Counted from the first letter of the stretch, positions 16,821 through 25,819 are shown. The stretch: 64,000 bases of DNA from Pseudomonas chlororaphis subsp. piscium (GCF_003850345.1 NZ_CP027707.1:6067001-6131000), one strand, 5' to 3'. Notes: generated by a model not told the origin, from the letters alone. A program made the numbers and translations.

Positions 16821-17093
16821 GCCTCGACCGACAGCGGTGCATATAACGTCAAAAGCACGTTGTTTGCATCGCTGAATAATTCGCTACAAAAAACCGTCGC
16901 CCCCTCCTCCCCTCACCTCCGACCGGCAACCCTCGGGAAACCGGGGCTCTCCCCCTGCGCAGCATCCTGAACCCGGCCAAACAGCCCGGCCTTGAGCGGG
17001 GCGAACAGTCTCAAGCCTGCCTAGACTTCAGGACACGCCAGGATGGCGGGTGCTCTCGCACCTCTTTCGCTCACGGATGAAGCAGTAAGCGGC

Positions 17094-18422
17094 ATGAGCC
17101 CACGGCAAAAAGTCCTGATCGTCGATAACGATCCAGGCATTCGCGAATATCTGGAAATCAGCCTCGGCCGGATGCAACGCCATACCCGCAGCGCCCGCAC
17201 CTTGGGCGAAGCGCGTCGCTGGCTGGCCCGGGAGGGTTTCGACCTGTGCCTGAGCGACCTGCATCTGCCCGACGGCACAGGGCTGGAATTACTCGAGCAT
17301 ATCCAGCACCGTCGGCTGCGAATGCCGCTGGCAATACTCAGCACCTGCGCCCGCCAGGAAGCCGCGGCCCAGGCCCTGAAGGCCGGTGCTATCGACTTTC
17401 TGAGCAAACCCGTGGCCCTGGCCCGCTTGCGCGAACTGCTGAACAGCGCCCTGCTCGGATCGACGCCAGCGCCCCCTGCTACCGGCCCCTTGCTCGGCGA
17501 TTCGGCCGCCATGCACAAACTGCGCGGACAGATCGACAAACTGGCCCAGAGTCAGGCCTCGGTCTATATCAGCGGTGAGTCCGGCAGCGGCAAGGAATTG
17601 GTCGCCCGTGCCATCCACGACCAGGGATCACGGGCCAGCCGCGCCTTCGTGCCGATCAACTGCGGAGCTATTCCGCCGGAACTGATGGAGAGCGAGTTTT
17701 TCGGCCATCGCAAAGGCAGCTTCAGCGGTGCCATCGAAGACAAGCCCGGTTTGTTCCAGGCAGCGCACGGCGGCACCCTGTTTCTCGATGAGGTGGCCGA
17801 TCTGCCGCTGGCGATGCAGGTCAAATTGCTCCGTGCGCTCCAGGAGAAGGCCGTGCGCTGTGTCGGTGGGCAGCAGGAGGTCCAGGTCGATGCGCGCATT
17901 CTCTGCGCCACCCACAAGGCGCTGCAGGCGGAAGTGCGTGCCGGGCGTTTTCGTCAGGACCTCTACTACCGCCTGAACGTGATCGAGCTGCCGGTGCCAC
18001 CGCTACGGGCACGCAAGGACGATATCGAACCCTTGGCCATAACCATCCTCGAGCGCCTGGCGCAGGGCGACGGCCAACAGCTGGCACGGCTTCAGCCAAG
18101 CGCACTGTTGGCGCTCCAGGGTTACGACTTTCCCGGCAATGTGCGCGAACTGGAGAACCTGCTCGAACGGGCGCACACCCTGTGCGAGAGCCGGCAAATC
18201 GAAGCACGCGATCTGCGCCTGACGCCAAACGGCGCCCACCCGGCCATCGCGCCCGACCCGGCACAGGTGATCGACCTTGAGAAACATCTGCAAGAAGTCG
18301 AGCGCCGGCTGATCCTCCAGGCCCTGGAGCACACCCGCTGGAACCGCACCGCGGCGGCCCAGCGTTTGAGCCTGTCGTTTCGTTCGATGCGCTACAGGCT
18401 GAAGAAACTCGGCCTGGATTAG
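17094..18422 (+). CDS. pilR: Type IV pilus sigma-54 response regulator PilR (no PilS partner here)
   Basis: 442 residues. In P. aeruginosa PilR activates pilA with sigma-54 after phosphorylation by PilS. Receiver domain 6-118: phospho-acceptor D55 and K105 are present, but the acidic pocket reads D11-N12-D13 instead of the usual two or three acidic residues. AAA+ domain about 130-365: Walker A GESGSGKE at 161-168; the sigma-54 contact loop reads G208-S-F-S-G-A213 instead of GAFTGA. A C-terminal Fis-type helix-turn-helix follows (WNRTAAAQRLSLSFRSMRYRLKKLGL). The expected upstream pilS is missing: 16821-17093 is non-coding. ATG 17094 is preferred over 17043 because family members begin just before the KVLIVD motif. 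It converges on thiO with a 4-bp overlap. Confidence 0.88.
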   Translation: MSPRQKVLIVDNDPGIREYLEISLGRMQRHTRSARTLGEARRWLAREGFDLCLSDLHLPDGTGLELLEHIQHRRLRMPLAILSTCARQEAAAQALKAGAIDFLSKPVALARLRELLNSALLGSTPAPPATGPLLGDSAAMHKLRGQIDKLAQSQASVYISGESGSGKELVARAIHDQGSRASRAFVPINCGAIPPELMESEFFGHRKGSFSGAIEDKPGLFQAAHGGTLFLDEVADLPLAMQVKLLRALQEKAVRCVGGQQEVQVDARILCATHKALQAEVRAGRFRQDLYYRLNVIELPVPPLRARKDDIEPLAITILERLAQGDGQQLARLQPSALLALQGYDFPGNVRELENLLERAHTLCESRQIEARDLRLTPNGAHPAIAPDPAQVIDLEKHLQEVERRLILQALEHTRWNRTAAAQRLSLSFRSMRYRLKKLGLD

Positions 18423-19519
18423 ATTCGCCCACTGGGCGCATAAGGCGCCGGATCGATGATCGGCTCCCGTCCCAGCATCAGGTCGGCGAACAGCTGGCAG
18501 GACGCCGGTGCCAGGACCAAGCCATTGCGGTAATGCCCGCAATTCAGCCACAGCCCAGCCAGCCCCGGGACAGGGCCGATATAGGGAATGCCCTCGGGCG
18601 AGCCCGGACGCAGCCCCGCCCAATGCCCCACCACCTCGGCCTGCGCCAGCGCCGGGATCAGTTCGATGGCCGAAGCCTTCAGGCTTTCCAGGGCCGATGA
18701 GGTCGGGGTCTTGTCGAAGCCTTCGTGCTCCAGGGTGCTGCCGATCAGGATGTGGCCATCGCGCCGGGGAATCGCATAACGTCCCTTGGCCAGGACCATG
18801 CAGGAAAGAAACTCCGAGGAGCACTTGTAGAGGATCATCTGGCCTTTGACCGGCTCCACCGGCAATGCCAGGCCGAGGCTCTTGAGCAATTCGCCGCTCC
18901 AGGCCCCTGCCGCCAGCACCACCTGATCGCCACGAATTTCGCCCAGGGAGGTCTGTACCCCGAGGACCCGCTCCCCTTCGCGGATAAACCCGCTGACTTC
19001 GCACTGCTCGTGAATGGTCACCGCCGGCAACGCCGCCAGGGCGGCCTTCAGCGATTTGACCAGGCGCGGATTGCGCACGTTGGCCACGTCGGCCATGTAG
19101 ATCGCCCGCGAAAAACCGCCGCCCAGCACCGGCACCGCGTCATGGGCCGCCGAGATATCCACAGCGCTCAATGGCCGCTGTTCGCGCCGGGCCCAGGCCA
19201 GCGCTTCGGCTTCGTCGTCGAGGTCCAGCCAATACAGGCCGGTGGTGTGCACTTCGGGATCGACCCCGGTGGTGGCGAACAGGCGTTCGGCCAGCTGTGG
19301 ATAAAAATCCTGCGACCAATGCGCCAGCGCCGTGACCGCTGGGCTGTAGCGCCAGGGGTACAGCGGCGAGACGATCCCGCCACCGGCCCAGGAGGATTCC
19401 TGGCCGACATTCGAGCGCTCGAGCAGCACCACCTGCTGCCCGGCGGACGCCAGGTTGAACGCGGTCAGCAGGCCGATCACTCCACCGCCGACAATCACCA
19501 CTTGCTGTTGCTTTGCCAT
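18419..19519 (-). CDS. thiO: Glycine oxidase ThiO (FAD-dependent amino acid oxidase)
   Basis: 366 residues. It oxidises glycine to iminoglycine for the thiazole moiety of thiamine. The N-terminal FAD motif VIVGGGVIGLLTAFNLA (residues 8-24) is followed by a DAO-family body with GGGIVSPLYPWRYSP and the C-terminal GLRPGSPEGIPYIGPVPG. It follows pilE by 54 bp on the same strand and may be read from the minor pilin operon, although its job is unrelated. Other thi genes are not in this window, so a broader D-amino-acid oxidase role remains possible. Confidence 0.88.
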   Translation of the reverse strand: MAKQQQVVIVGGGVIGLLTAFNLASAGQQVVLLERSNVGQESSWAGGGIVSPLYPWRYSPAVTALAHWSQDFYPQLAERLFATTGVDPEVHTTGLYWLDLDDEAEALAWARREQRPLSAVDISAAHDAVPVLGGGFSRAIYMADVANVRNPRLVKSLKAALAALPAVTIHEQCEVSGFIREGERVLGVQTSLGEIRGDQVVLAAGAWSGELLKSLGLALPVEPVKGQMILYKCSSEFLSCMVLAKGRYAIPRRDGHILIGSTLEHEGFDKTPTSSALESLKASAIELIPALAQAEVVGHWAGLRPGSPEGIPYIGPVPGLAGLWLNCGHYRNGLVLAPASCQLFADLMLGREPIIDPAPYAPSGRI

Positions 19520-19573
19520 AGTCCAGTCCAGGAAGAAAAAACACCGGGCACCGCCAGCACCCGAGAAGGTTGC

Positions 19574-19975
19574 TCAGCGTCCCCAGCAGTCTTTGCTGGT
19601 CACCCCGTCAGCCATATTGTTGTTACCCATGGCACCGGTGTGGCCAAGGGTGAACTCGCCGCACTTGTCGCCGGCCATCATGCTCTCGCTTTTCGGCGTC
19701 GCGGTCAGGGTGAAGCTCTGGTCGGCCAGGACTGGCGTGATGCTGTAGTCATCGTTGCCGGTGCTGAGGCCCGGAGCGTTGCTGTAGACACCGCCCTTGG
19801 AATGAAAGCGCTCGAGGCTCTGCGCCTGTTCCGACAGCAGGCCGGCAATCTGCGTGCGATGGGTTTTCTTCACGTACTCGGTGATGCTGGGAAGGCTCAG
19901 GGTGACGACGAGCCCGATGATCGCAATCACGATCATGATTTCGATCAGGGTAAAACCTTGGTTGGATCTACGCAT
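19574..19975 (-). CDS. pilE: Type IV minor pilin PilE
   Basis: 133 residues. The prepilin leader MRRSNQG is cleaved before Phe by PilD; the mature N-terminus FTLIEIMIVIAIIGLVVTLSLP carries Glu5 and the hydrophobic assembly helix. A small globular domain with two Cys near the C-terminus (GDKCGEF, KDCWGR) would form the D-loop disulfide. It is the last gene of the minor pilin operon, 13 bp after pilY1. Minor pilins prime pilus assembly and carry PilY1 at the tip. Confidence 0.9.
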   Translation of the reverse strand: MRRSNQGFTLIEIMIVIAIIGLVVTLSLPSITEYVKKTHRTQIAGLLSEQAQSLERFHSKGGVYSNAPGLSTGNDDYSITPVLADQSFTLTATPKSESMMAGDKCGEFTLGHTGAMGNNNMADGVTSKDCWGR

Positions 19976-19988
19976 GCCTCACTCTCAC

Positions 19989-22900
19989 TTACTGTATTTG
20001 TCGCCACATGATGCGGCGGCTGCCACCGCCCGGTTTCTCGACCAGGGAGGCAATACCGCCGCCGGAATCGCTGACAATTTTGCGGGTAGCGCGGTTAAGG
20101 ACACCGCTCAACGCAGGAATGCCGCCGGTAAAGATGACACCACTGGAAGGCGCGTCCAGGCCATCGACCACTTCATCGCCATTGGTGTCGAGCACCGCGT
20201 CATCGAGCATCTTACCGCTGAATGCGTCCAGCTCGACCAATTTGCCGTTGCCCGCGCTGGAACAAGGATCGCCCGCCTCGACAGCCGCGGTGCTGAAGAC
20301 AATGCGACCCGCCACCAGCGTGGCCGGGTTGATGACCCGCTCACCGCTCGACGCCTCTCCCAGCGGCAGGTACCAGCCCTTCTCGGTCGGATAACTGACG
20401 TCCGCTTGGCTGCTGGTGATATAGGAACCCGCACTGCCGGCAAACAGCCCGGTGATCGCTTGCGCCTGCAGATCAGCCACGGTAACCCGGCCCACCCCGC
20501 CCGGGGCATCCCAGACCGCGTAGAAGCCCTGGGCATCCTTGTTGCGCTTGTCGGCCAGTTCGCTGAGTTTGCCGGTACCGAACAGCACCAGCTTGCCGCC
20601 CTCGGGATGATCCACCAGTAACGGCTGCGCTGTGATCGGCTGAGTCGCGCCACCGGGAGCGCTGAACAACGGAGCGCCGCCAAAGGCCGGGCCCCAGCTG
20701 TCCGGCGCCGGAGCGCTCAAATCGAACTTCCACAGATGCCCCTGGAGATCGCCGCCATAGGCCGCCTGGACCACATTCTGGCTGTCCACCCGCAACTTCA
20801 CCGAAGACAAGCCGTTCTCCTGCCCATTGCCGTCGACCAGGACTTTCCTGATCAGCGAACCGTCGCGAATATCCACCACATACAGGGCGGCCACCCCGGA
20901 ATGGCTGCCATAACCATTGCCGATGAAGGCCGCCCAGCGCCCGTCGGCCAAGCGTGCCACTTCCGGGCGGGCGTAGGCATAACCCAGATCATTGAGCGGG
21001 TGGTTGATATCGGCTACCCCAGGCGCGGCGATTTCCCACAGCGCCTGGGGCGTATTGCCGGCCTGGCCAAACAGTTGCACCGCGTAAAACGTCTTGCCGC
21101 CGGCCCCCGTGCCCGCCAGCGCCAGGGTTGCCCAGGCCGTGCCGAGCTGGGCATCGACTACCGCCACCGGACCATCGGCCAAGAACCGGTGACGATCGCC
21201 ATTGGCATAACCGGGATCGGTGATGTGCTGCAGCAGCGGTAAGACACTGGAAGGCATATAGGCGTAGCGACGCCGGCCATTCGCCGGGTCGATCAGCGAA
21301 AGCAGGCCGTCATTGGCGTTGACCAGCAGGCTCGGGGTCATGCCTTGGGCCTTGCTCGCCAGGTAGGCGCTATAGCCGCTGTCGCCCTGCAGATCGGCGG
21401 CGTCCTGCGCGGTCGGCGCCGCCATGACCAGCGGCGAGTTGACGATATCCCCCAGCAGGAGGGTACGCACCTTGAGCCCAGCCCGGTTCACCCCCTGGCT
21501 CCAGGCCAATAGATCGGCCGCGGTGATGCCGGGAGGCAAGTTCTGAGCGAGCACGGCCTGCTGCGCGCCGGACAACTGGTCATGGCGCAAGGCAACGGCG
21601 GTCCGGTTGGCGCTGTTCCAGGTCTGGAAGATCCCGGGCGACGCACTGGGTACTAACGTCGAGTCCGTACTCCATAGCGGCGAACCGGTATCGATCGCGC
21701 CGGCGGGGCTGATGCCGTATGCCCTGATGGTGCCGTGCCAATCGACGGGATCATAAGATGCCTGGAAATAACTCGAACCGCTGGCCAGCCCGGCGGCACC
21801 GGCTGTGGCACTGCCTGCCTGGGCCGCGGAAGCCGAAACCTCGCCCAGGGCCGAGGCCAGTGCGACATCGAGCCCAGCCTTGTCAGTCACCGGATAGAAC
21901 TTGCCCCGACCATAGGTTGCCGCATCCACCAGCATCGGGTACTGCGCGTTGAGACCGATGGTGTAAGTATTCATATGCTGTTGCGCGAAACCCGCCGAAT
22001 CCCAGCTTTTACCCGCGATATCCAGGCCTGCTGCACGCATATCGATATCCACCGCCAGCTTGGCGATGTCATCCAGATACAGGCTGCTGCCCTCCTCGTT
22101 GCCGCCGGGATTAATGCCGTCATTGGGCACCCCGTCCCAATCGGGCAGGCGGGTAGCCCCCTGGGGTTCACGGGAGGGGAAACTGTGGTCGTAGCTGGGC
22201 AGCCCATCGGTCACCACCAGGCCGTAATTGCGCTGGCAGCGATACTCGATCGGGCTGCCATAGGTGGACGGCGTGCTGTTGTAGTAAGGCGTCAAGCCAC
22301 GAAAATAACGACTGATCTCGTAATAGGTTTCCGCCAGCGGCGCCTCGGCGGAGGCCCTGAGCCCACCGATAGCGGACAGTAATGCCTGGTAGTTGCTGTC
22401 GGCCTGAGCCTGGCTGACCTGATCGCCGACCGGTGCCAGATCGCTGATGGCGCGCACGATGCGCCCACCCGGCGCCAAATCGCCGCCCGTTGGCGGGTTG
22501 AAGCTCGCCAGGCCGATGCGCAGCGCACGGTTGTCAGCCACCAGACTGCTGGCGGCCTCACGAACCAGGTTCATCCGGTCCTGAACGGGAATCGAGCCAT
22601 CGGTGAAGTCGCGGTCACGGCCGTCGGCCAGGGCAAGCAGATAGGCCAAATAGGCAGCCGAATAACGGGTGCTGCCACGCCCTGCCGGATCAGGCAGCTT
22701 GAGGCACTGTGGCCGGGCATTGTCGCGGTAGAACCCGACATAACCGCTGGCGCAGCCCGCCTGGCTCAGCGTTGAAAGGGCAATCGACTCTGTACTCAAA
22801 CTGGCTCCAGACAGGCATTCGCCCGCCTGCATCCGGCAGGGCCGGACCGGCGCCCGCGCCAGCCCGGGATCGAAGCCCGGGGCATAGACAATGCTGCTCA

Positions 22901-23060
22901 TGCTCTGCGAATCGTCGAGCAGCAGCATTACATTCGGCGCCACCGCCGCCGCATTCGCCAAGGGCGCCTGGGCCGGGGTGAAGCCGTAGGCCGGGGCACT
23001 CAGATACAGGCCCAGTAAAGCGCCAGCCAGCAATCCTCTAGGCCTTTCAGTACTTGGCAT
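19989..23060 (-). CDS. pilY1: Type IV pilus tip adhesin / assembly factor PilY1
   Basis: 1023 residues. A signal peptide ends at about residue 26 (SAPAYG). The N-terminal half holds a von Willebrand A domain: the MIDAS-type motif D49-x-S51-x-S53 lies in LLLDDSQSMS. The C-terminal half is the beta-propeller domain with a calcium-binding DTNGDEVVD loop near residue 965. PilY1 sits at the pilus tip, regulates extension and retraction with calcium, and in P. aeruginosa signals surface contact. The start overlaps pilX by 14 bp. P. aeruginosa has pilY2 between pilY1 and pilE; none is seen here. Confidence 0.93.
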   Translation of the reverse strand: MPSTERPRGLLAGALLGLYLSAPAYGFTPAQAPLANAAAVAPNVMLLLDDSQSMSSIVYAPGFDPGLARAPVRPCRMQAGECLSGASLSTESIALSTLSQAGCASGYVGFYRDNARPQCLKLPDPAGRGSTRYSAAYLAYLLALADGRDRDFTDGSIPVQDRMNLVREAASSLVADNRALRIGLASFNPPTGGDLAPGGRIVRAISDLAPVGDQVSQAQADSNYQALLSAIGGLRASAEAPLAETYYEISRYFRGLTPYYNSTPSTYGSPIEYRCQRNYGLVVTDGLPSYDHSFPSREPQGATRLPDWDGVPNDGINPGGNEEGSSLYLDDIAKLAVDIDMRAAGLDIAGKSWDSAGFAQQHMNTYTIGLNAQYPMLVDAATYGRGKFYPVTDKAGLDVALASALGEVSASAAQAGSATAGAAGLASGSSYFQASYDPVDWHGTIRAYGISPAGAIDTGSPLWSTDSTLVPSASPGIFQTWNSANRTAVALRHDQLSGAQQAVLAQNLPPGITAADLLAWSQGVNRAGLKVRTLLLGDIVNSPLVMAAPTAQDAADLQGDSGYSAYLASKAQGMTPSLLVNANDGLLSLIDPANGRRRYAYMPSSVLPLLQHITDPGYANGDRHRFLADGPVAVVDAQLGTAWATLALAGTGAGGKTFYAVQLFGQAGNTPQALWEIAAPGVADINHPLNDLGYAYARPEVARLADGRWAAFIGNGYGSHSGVAALYVVDIRDGSLIRKVLVDGNGQENGLSSVKLRVDSQNVVQAAYGGDLQGHLWKFDLSAPAPDSWGPAFGGAPLFSAPGGATQPITAQPLLVDHPEGGKLVLFGTGKLSELADKRNKDAQGFYAVWDAPGGVGRVTVADLQAQAITGLFAGSAGSYITSSQADVSYPTEKGWYLPLGEASSGERVINPATLVAGRIVFSTAAVEAGDPCSSAGNGKLVELDAFSGKMLDDAVLDTNGDEVVDGLDAPSSGVIFTGGIPALSGVLNRATRKIVSDSGGGIASLVEKPGGGSRRIMWRQIQ

Positions 23061-23523
23061 AGACGCTCTCCAGCACGCTGCGCGAGTGGCCAGCCAACCC
23101 GACGGCAGTCACCCGATACAGGGTCGCCGAAGTGTTGCTCGGCACATTGACCGCCCCCAGCGTCGTGCCGATGTTCTGCACACCGTAAAAGCCGTTAGCG
23201 GTAGCGATCCAGGTCACGCCCGAATGACTGTTATGGCCCGCGGCGCTGATGACCGCGGATTCGCCGGGTGGCGCGCACTGGCCGCTGGTACAGACCAGCA
23301 ACGAATAGCTGTCCTGCTGCACCGCGCTCTCGCCAATGCGCAGGGCCATCTCCGCCGCCTGGAACGACTGGTTGCGCAGCCACAGGCCGCCGGACATCTT
23401 TTCCTGCAAGGTGGCGTTCTGCATCGACGAAATGCCGATCAAGGTCAGCAGCAACAGAAACACCAGGCTCATCAGCAGCGCCATGCCGCGCTGCGCCCCC
23501 GGAGCCGTTCGATACGAAGTCAT
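23047..23523 (-). CDS. pilX: Type IV minor pilin PilX
   Basis: 158 residues. It starts TSYRTAPGAQRG and continues with the hydrophobic helix MALLMSLVFLLLLTLIGISSMQN. As in other PilX proteins the mature N-terminus lacks the Glu5 of major pilins (MALLM instead of FTLIE). The rest is a globular domain that carries two Cys. ATG 23523 is chosen; a GTG at 23538 that overlaps the pilW stop (GTGA) is an alternative start giving 163 residues. PilX is part of the tip-priming complex with PilV, PilW, FimU and PilY1. Confidence 0.88.
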   Translation of the reverse strand: MTSYRTAPGAQRGMALLMSLVFLLLLTLIGISSMQNATLQEKMSGGLWLRNQSFQAAEMALRIGESAVQQDSYSLLVCTSGQCAPPGESAVISAAGHNSHSGVTWIATANGFYGVQNIGTTLGAVNVPSNTSATLYRVTAVGLAGHSRSVLESVYAKY

Positions 23524-23534
23524 CGGCAACTCAC

Positions 23535-24245
23535 TCACAACAGGCGATTACGCAAGGCGGCCACCACATTGAACGTCTGCGGCCGCACGCGCGCCTGGGG
23601 ATCGCTCAGGGTCAGGCTCAAACGCACGCTGCGGACCCGCGCCGGGTCGCCTGGATCGCGGCTGTAACTGGAGGCCGCGACATCCGTGGCTGTGCTGGCG
23701 ATGCCGAACGACACATCGAAAGCGCTGACATTGTTCACCAGCACCGCCTGACTGGAGCCGGTACCGGTGCCCATCAGCAGTTGATCGTTCTTCAGGCTGT
23801 ACACCAGGCGCCGCACCGCAAACGCCTGCTGCCCCGTGGGGGCCTTGCGGGCTCCGGTGTAGGCGGTGGCGCTGTTGCGGCAATCGCTCAACACGGTCCA
23901 GGTCGGGGCGCCACCGCTGTCGCCGATATCGGCCGTGACCAGCGTCAGCCGGTGGTTGACGTTGTCCCAACGGATCGGTGTTTGTGCATGGCCGGCGAAG
24001 TCCGAGGCGGTGCTGGAATCGGCGATGCTCTGCAGACAGCCGAACATGCCGACCATGCGTATTTCCTGGAGCATCTTGCTCAACACGAAGCGCGCGTCTT
24101 CTTGCAGGCCGGCCGAGGCGTTCTGGCTGAGGTAGGTGTTTTTGGCCGAGATGAAAATCTGCGTCACACCCAAGGCCACGATCAGGCTCAACGCCAGCGC
24201 CACCAGCATCTCGATCAGGCCGAAGCCTCGGTCCCCGCGCCTCAT
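23535..24245 (-). CDS. pilW: Type IV minor pilin PilW
   Basis: 236 residues. The prepilin motif RRGDRG|FGLIEMLVALALSLIVALGVTQIF has Glu5. A larger globular domain follows, with Cys in GMFGCLQS and LSDCRNS. It is a core minor pilin of the PilVWX-FimU complex. The start overlaps the pilV stop by four bases (ATGA), so expression is coupled. Confidence 0.9.
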   Translation of the reverse strand: MRRGDRGFGLIEMLVALALSLIVALGVTQIFISAKNTYLSQNASAGLQEDARFVLSKMLQEIRMVGMFGCLQSIADSSTASDFAGHAQTPIRWDNVNHRLTLVTADIGDSGGAPTWTVLSDCRNSATAYTGARKAPTGQQAFAVRRLVYSLKNDQLLMGTGTGSSQAVLVNNVSAFDVSFGIASTATDVAASSYSRDPGDPARVRSVRLSLTLSDPQARVRPQTFNVVAALRNRLL

Positions 24246-24694
24246 TGCTTGCCCCCCGGATCCACCGCCACCCGGCTGCTCAAGACAAAGCTGCGGGAGC
24301 CTTCAGGCTGGGCAGAGGCATGGGCGGCGCGGGAGTCATCCCAGGTGATGCTGATGGTGAACACACCCTGCTTGAGGCTGATATGACCCTCGGCGGTCGG
24401 CCCACCAAAGCTCTCGATATTGCGCTTGAAGTCATAGAGGTCCTGGTCCCGGACCACGCTGAAATTGCCGGTATCGGGCGCCGCCACGGTGTAGTCCGCG
24501 GCGCTGTTGGCGCGGATGCGATCGAGCATGTCATAGGCAATGAAGCTGGCCTGACTGGTCATCAATGCACTGTCGGTGTAGCGCAGGGCATTGAGCTGGA
24601 CCGCCGCCGCGCCGAGCAGGCCCACGCCGAGAATCAGCACCGCCACCAGCACCTCGATCAGCGTCATCCCGGCCTGCACGCTCCTGCCCGTCAT
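24242..24694 (-). CDS. pilV: Type IV minor pilin PilV
   Basis: 150 residues. The prepilin sequence is TGRSVQAG|MTLIEVLVAVLILGVGLLGAAAVQ, with Glu5. I chose ATG 24694, which overlaps the fimU stop (ATGA) and has GGGGAG upstream; an in-frame start at 24733 inside fimU would give an unusually long leader. It belongs to the minor pilin priming complex. Confidence 0.9.
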   Translation of the reverse strand: MTGRSVQAGMTLIEVLVAVLILGVGLLGAAAVQLNALRYTDSALMTSQASFIAYDMLDRIRANSAADYTVAAPDTGNFSVVRDQDLYDFKRNIESFGGPTAEGHISLKQGVFTISITWDDSRAAHASAQPEGSRSFVLSSRVAVDPGGKQ

Positions 24695-25161
24695 TTGCAC
24701 TCCCCGCCTACCGCTATCCGTCCGTTCAGGCACAGCGTGATCGTCCTGTGTTGCCCGCCCAGCACATAGGTCATGACCGGCGGGACCGCTGCCGATACGC
24801 CGCCGAGCGCGTTGAATCCGATGCTGTCGAATTCAGAGGTTAGCGTCAGCCGGGCGCCGCGACTGACCGCGGGAACAACCCGCAATACATTCGTCGCCGT
24901 TCCGTCGCCTTGATAAATCGACAGCCCCCGGCTCCAGTCCGAATCCACCGCAGCCGGGCGCAGGTGAACCGGCAAGCCGCTGTCGATCGCCTCCAGACGC
25001 GCGTAATTCAAGCTGCGCAGCAGTTCGCTGATGTCGCTGTCGGCCTTGGCGCGCTGCGCCATCTGACTGAACGCCGGAACCACCAGGGTCAACAAAACCG
25101 CCGAAACTGCCAGGGCCACCAGCAATTCGATCAGCGTGAACCCCTCTGTGCGGTAACGCAT
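24691..25161 (-). CDS. fimU: Type IV minor pilin FimU (GspH/FimT family)
   Basis: 156 residues. The prepilin sequence is MRYRTEG|FTLIELLVALAVSAVLLTLVVPAF. The body has the GspH fold signature RSLNYARLEAIDSGLPVHLRP and SRGLSIYQ, and a C-terminal Cys pair (TLCLNGR, GGECK). It is the first gene of the operon fimU-pilV-pilW-pilX-pilY1-pilE. The promoter must lie in the 133-bp divergent region shared with the fimT-like gene, which holds a perfect palindrome. Confidence 0.88.
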   Translation of the reverse strand: MRYRTEGFTLIELLVALAVSAVLLTLVVPAFSQMAQRAKADSDISELLRSLNYARLEAIDSGLPVHLRPAAVDSDWSRGLSIYQGDGTATNVLRVVPAVSRGARLTLTSEFDSIGFNALGGVSAAVPPVMTYVLGGQHRTITLCLNGRIAVGGECK

Positions 25162-25247
25162 GCCATCCCCTTGAGCGGCCAGCGGCTATAACTGGCTCTA
25201 GCACTTCGAACCTTCATAGACCGAGGGTTCGCGGTTTTGCTCAATGG

Positions 25248-25266
25248 CCGGACAAGGATTGTCCGG
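25248..25266. promoter_or_regulatory. Perfect palindrome CCGGACAA-GGA-TTGTCCGG in the fimU-fimT divergent region
   Basis: It has 8-bp perfect arms and a 3-bp centre. It lies about 87 bp upstream of the fimU start and 29 bp upstream of the fimT-like start. There is no T run, so a terminator is unlikely; an operator for a dimeric regulator is the natural reading, but the protein is unknown. Confidence 0.45.
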
Positions 25267-25294
25267 ACCTGTCGCGCTCCATGGAGGGAGAACC

Positions 25295-25819
25295 ATGCTG
25301 CAGAAGGGTTTCGGCCTGATCGAAATAATCGTCGGCCTGGCGCTCGCCAGCCTGCTGATGCTGTTCGCCACCACCTCATTCGGGGAGTTATTCCAGTCGG
25401 CACGCCGGCTGGATGCCGCGCAGATGCTTGCCAGCGGTATCCGCAATGCGCGCACCGAAGCCATCCTGCGCCAGCAGCAGACGGTCATTCACGGGTTGAA
25501 CGACGACTGGAGCCAGGGCTGGCGGATCATTCTGGATATCAGTGGCGAGGGTTCGCAGGACAGCGATAACCCGGTGCTGCTTGAACGCCGCGTGGACGCC
25601 CGGGTGGCGATTGTCGGCAATCGCCCGGTGCAGCATTTCGTGCGTTTCAGTGGCCTGGGCGATCCGCAGCTGCCCAGCGGCGCCTTTCAGGCCGGGACGC
25701 TGCACATCTGCGCGGCCGATCCGGGAACGAGCCAACACCAGGTGGTGCTTTCTCGCAGTGGGCGGGTCAGCCTGCGCAGCGACAAGGCCGCGCAGGCGTT
25801 ATGCGACAGGCAGGGCTGA
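25295..25819 (+). CDS. fimT: FimT-like type IV prepilin (GspH family)
   Basis: 174 residues. The prepilin sequence is MLQKG|FGLIEIIVGLALASLLMLFATTSF with Glu5. The body again shows the GspH pattern (GIRNARTEAILRQQQTVIHG, WSQGWRIILD) and a Cys pair near the C-terminus (HICAAD, ALCDRQG). ATG 25295 is preceded by a very good GGAGGGAG site. It is transcribed divergently from fimU and runs head-on into ispH with no gap. FimT proteins in other gammaproteobacteria bind DNA for uptake; that function is not shown here. Confidence 0.82.
   Translation: MLQKGFGLIEIIVGLALASLLMLFATTSFGELFQSARRLDAAQMLASGIRNARTEAILRQQQTVIHGLNDDWSQGWRIILDISGEGSQDSDNPVLLERRVDARVAIVGNRPVQHFVRFSGLGDPQLPSGAFQAGTLHICAADPGTSQHQVVLSRSGRVSLRSDKAAQALCDRQG

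Noticed and set aside
16821..17093. A remnant of pilS between the PP0621 gene and pilR
   Set aside because: No histidine kinase motif is recognisable in any frame of this 273-bp gap.
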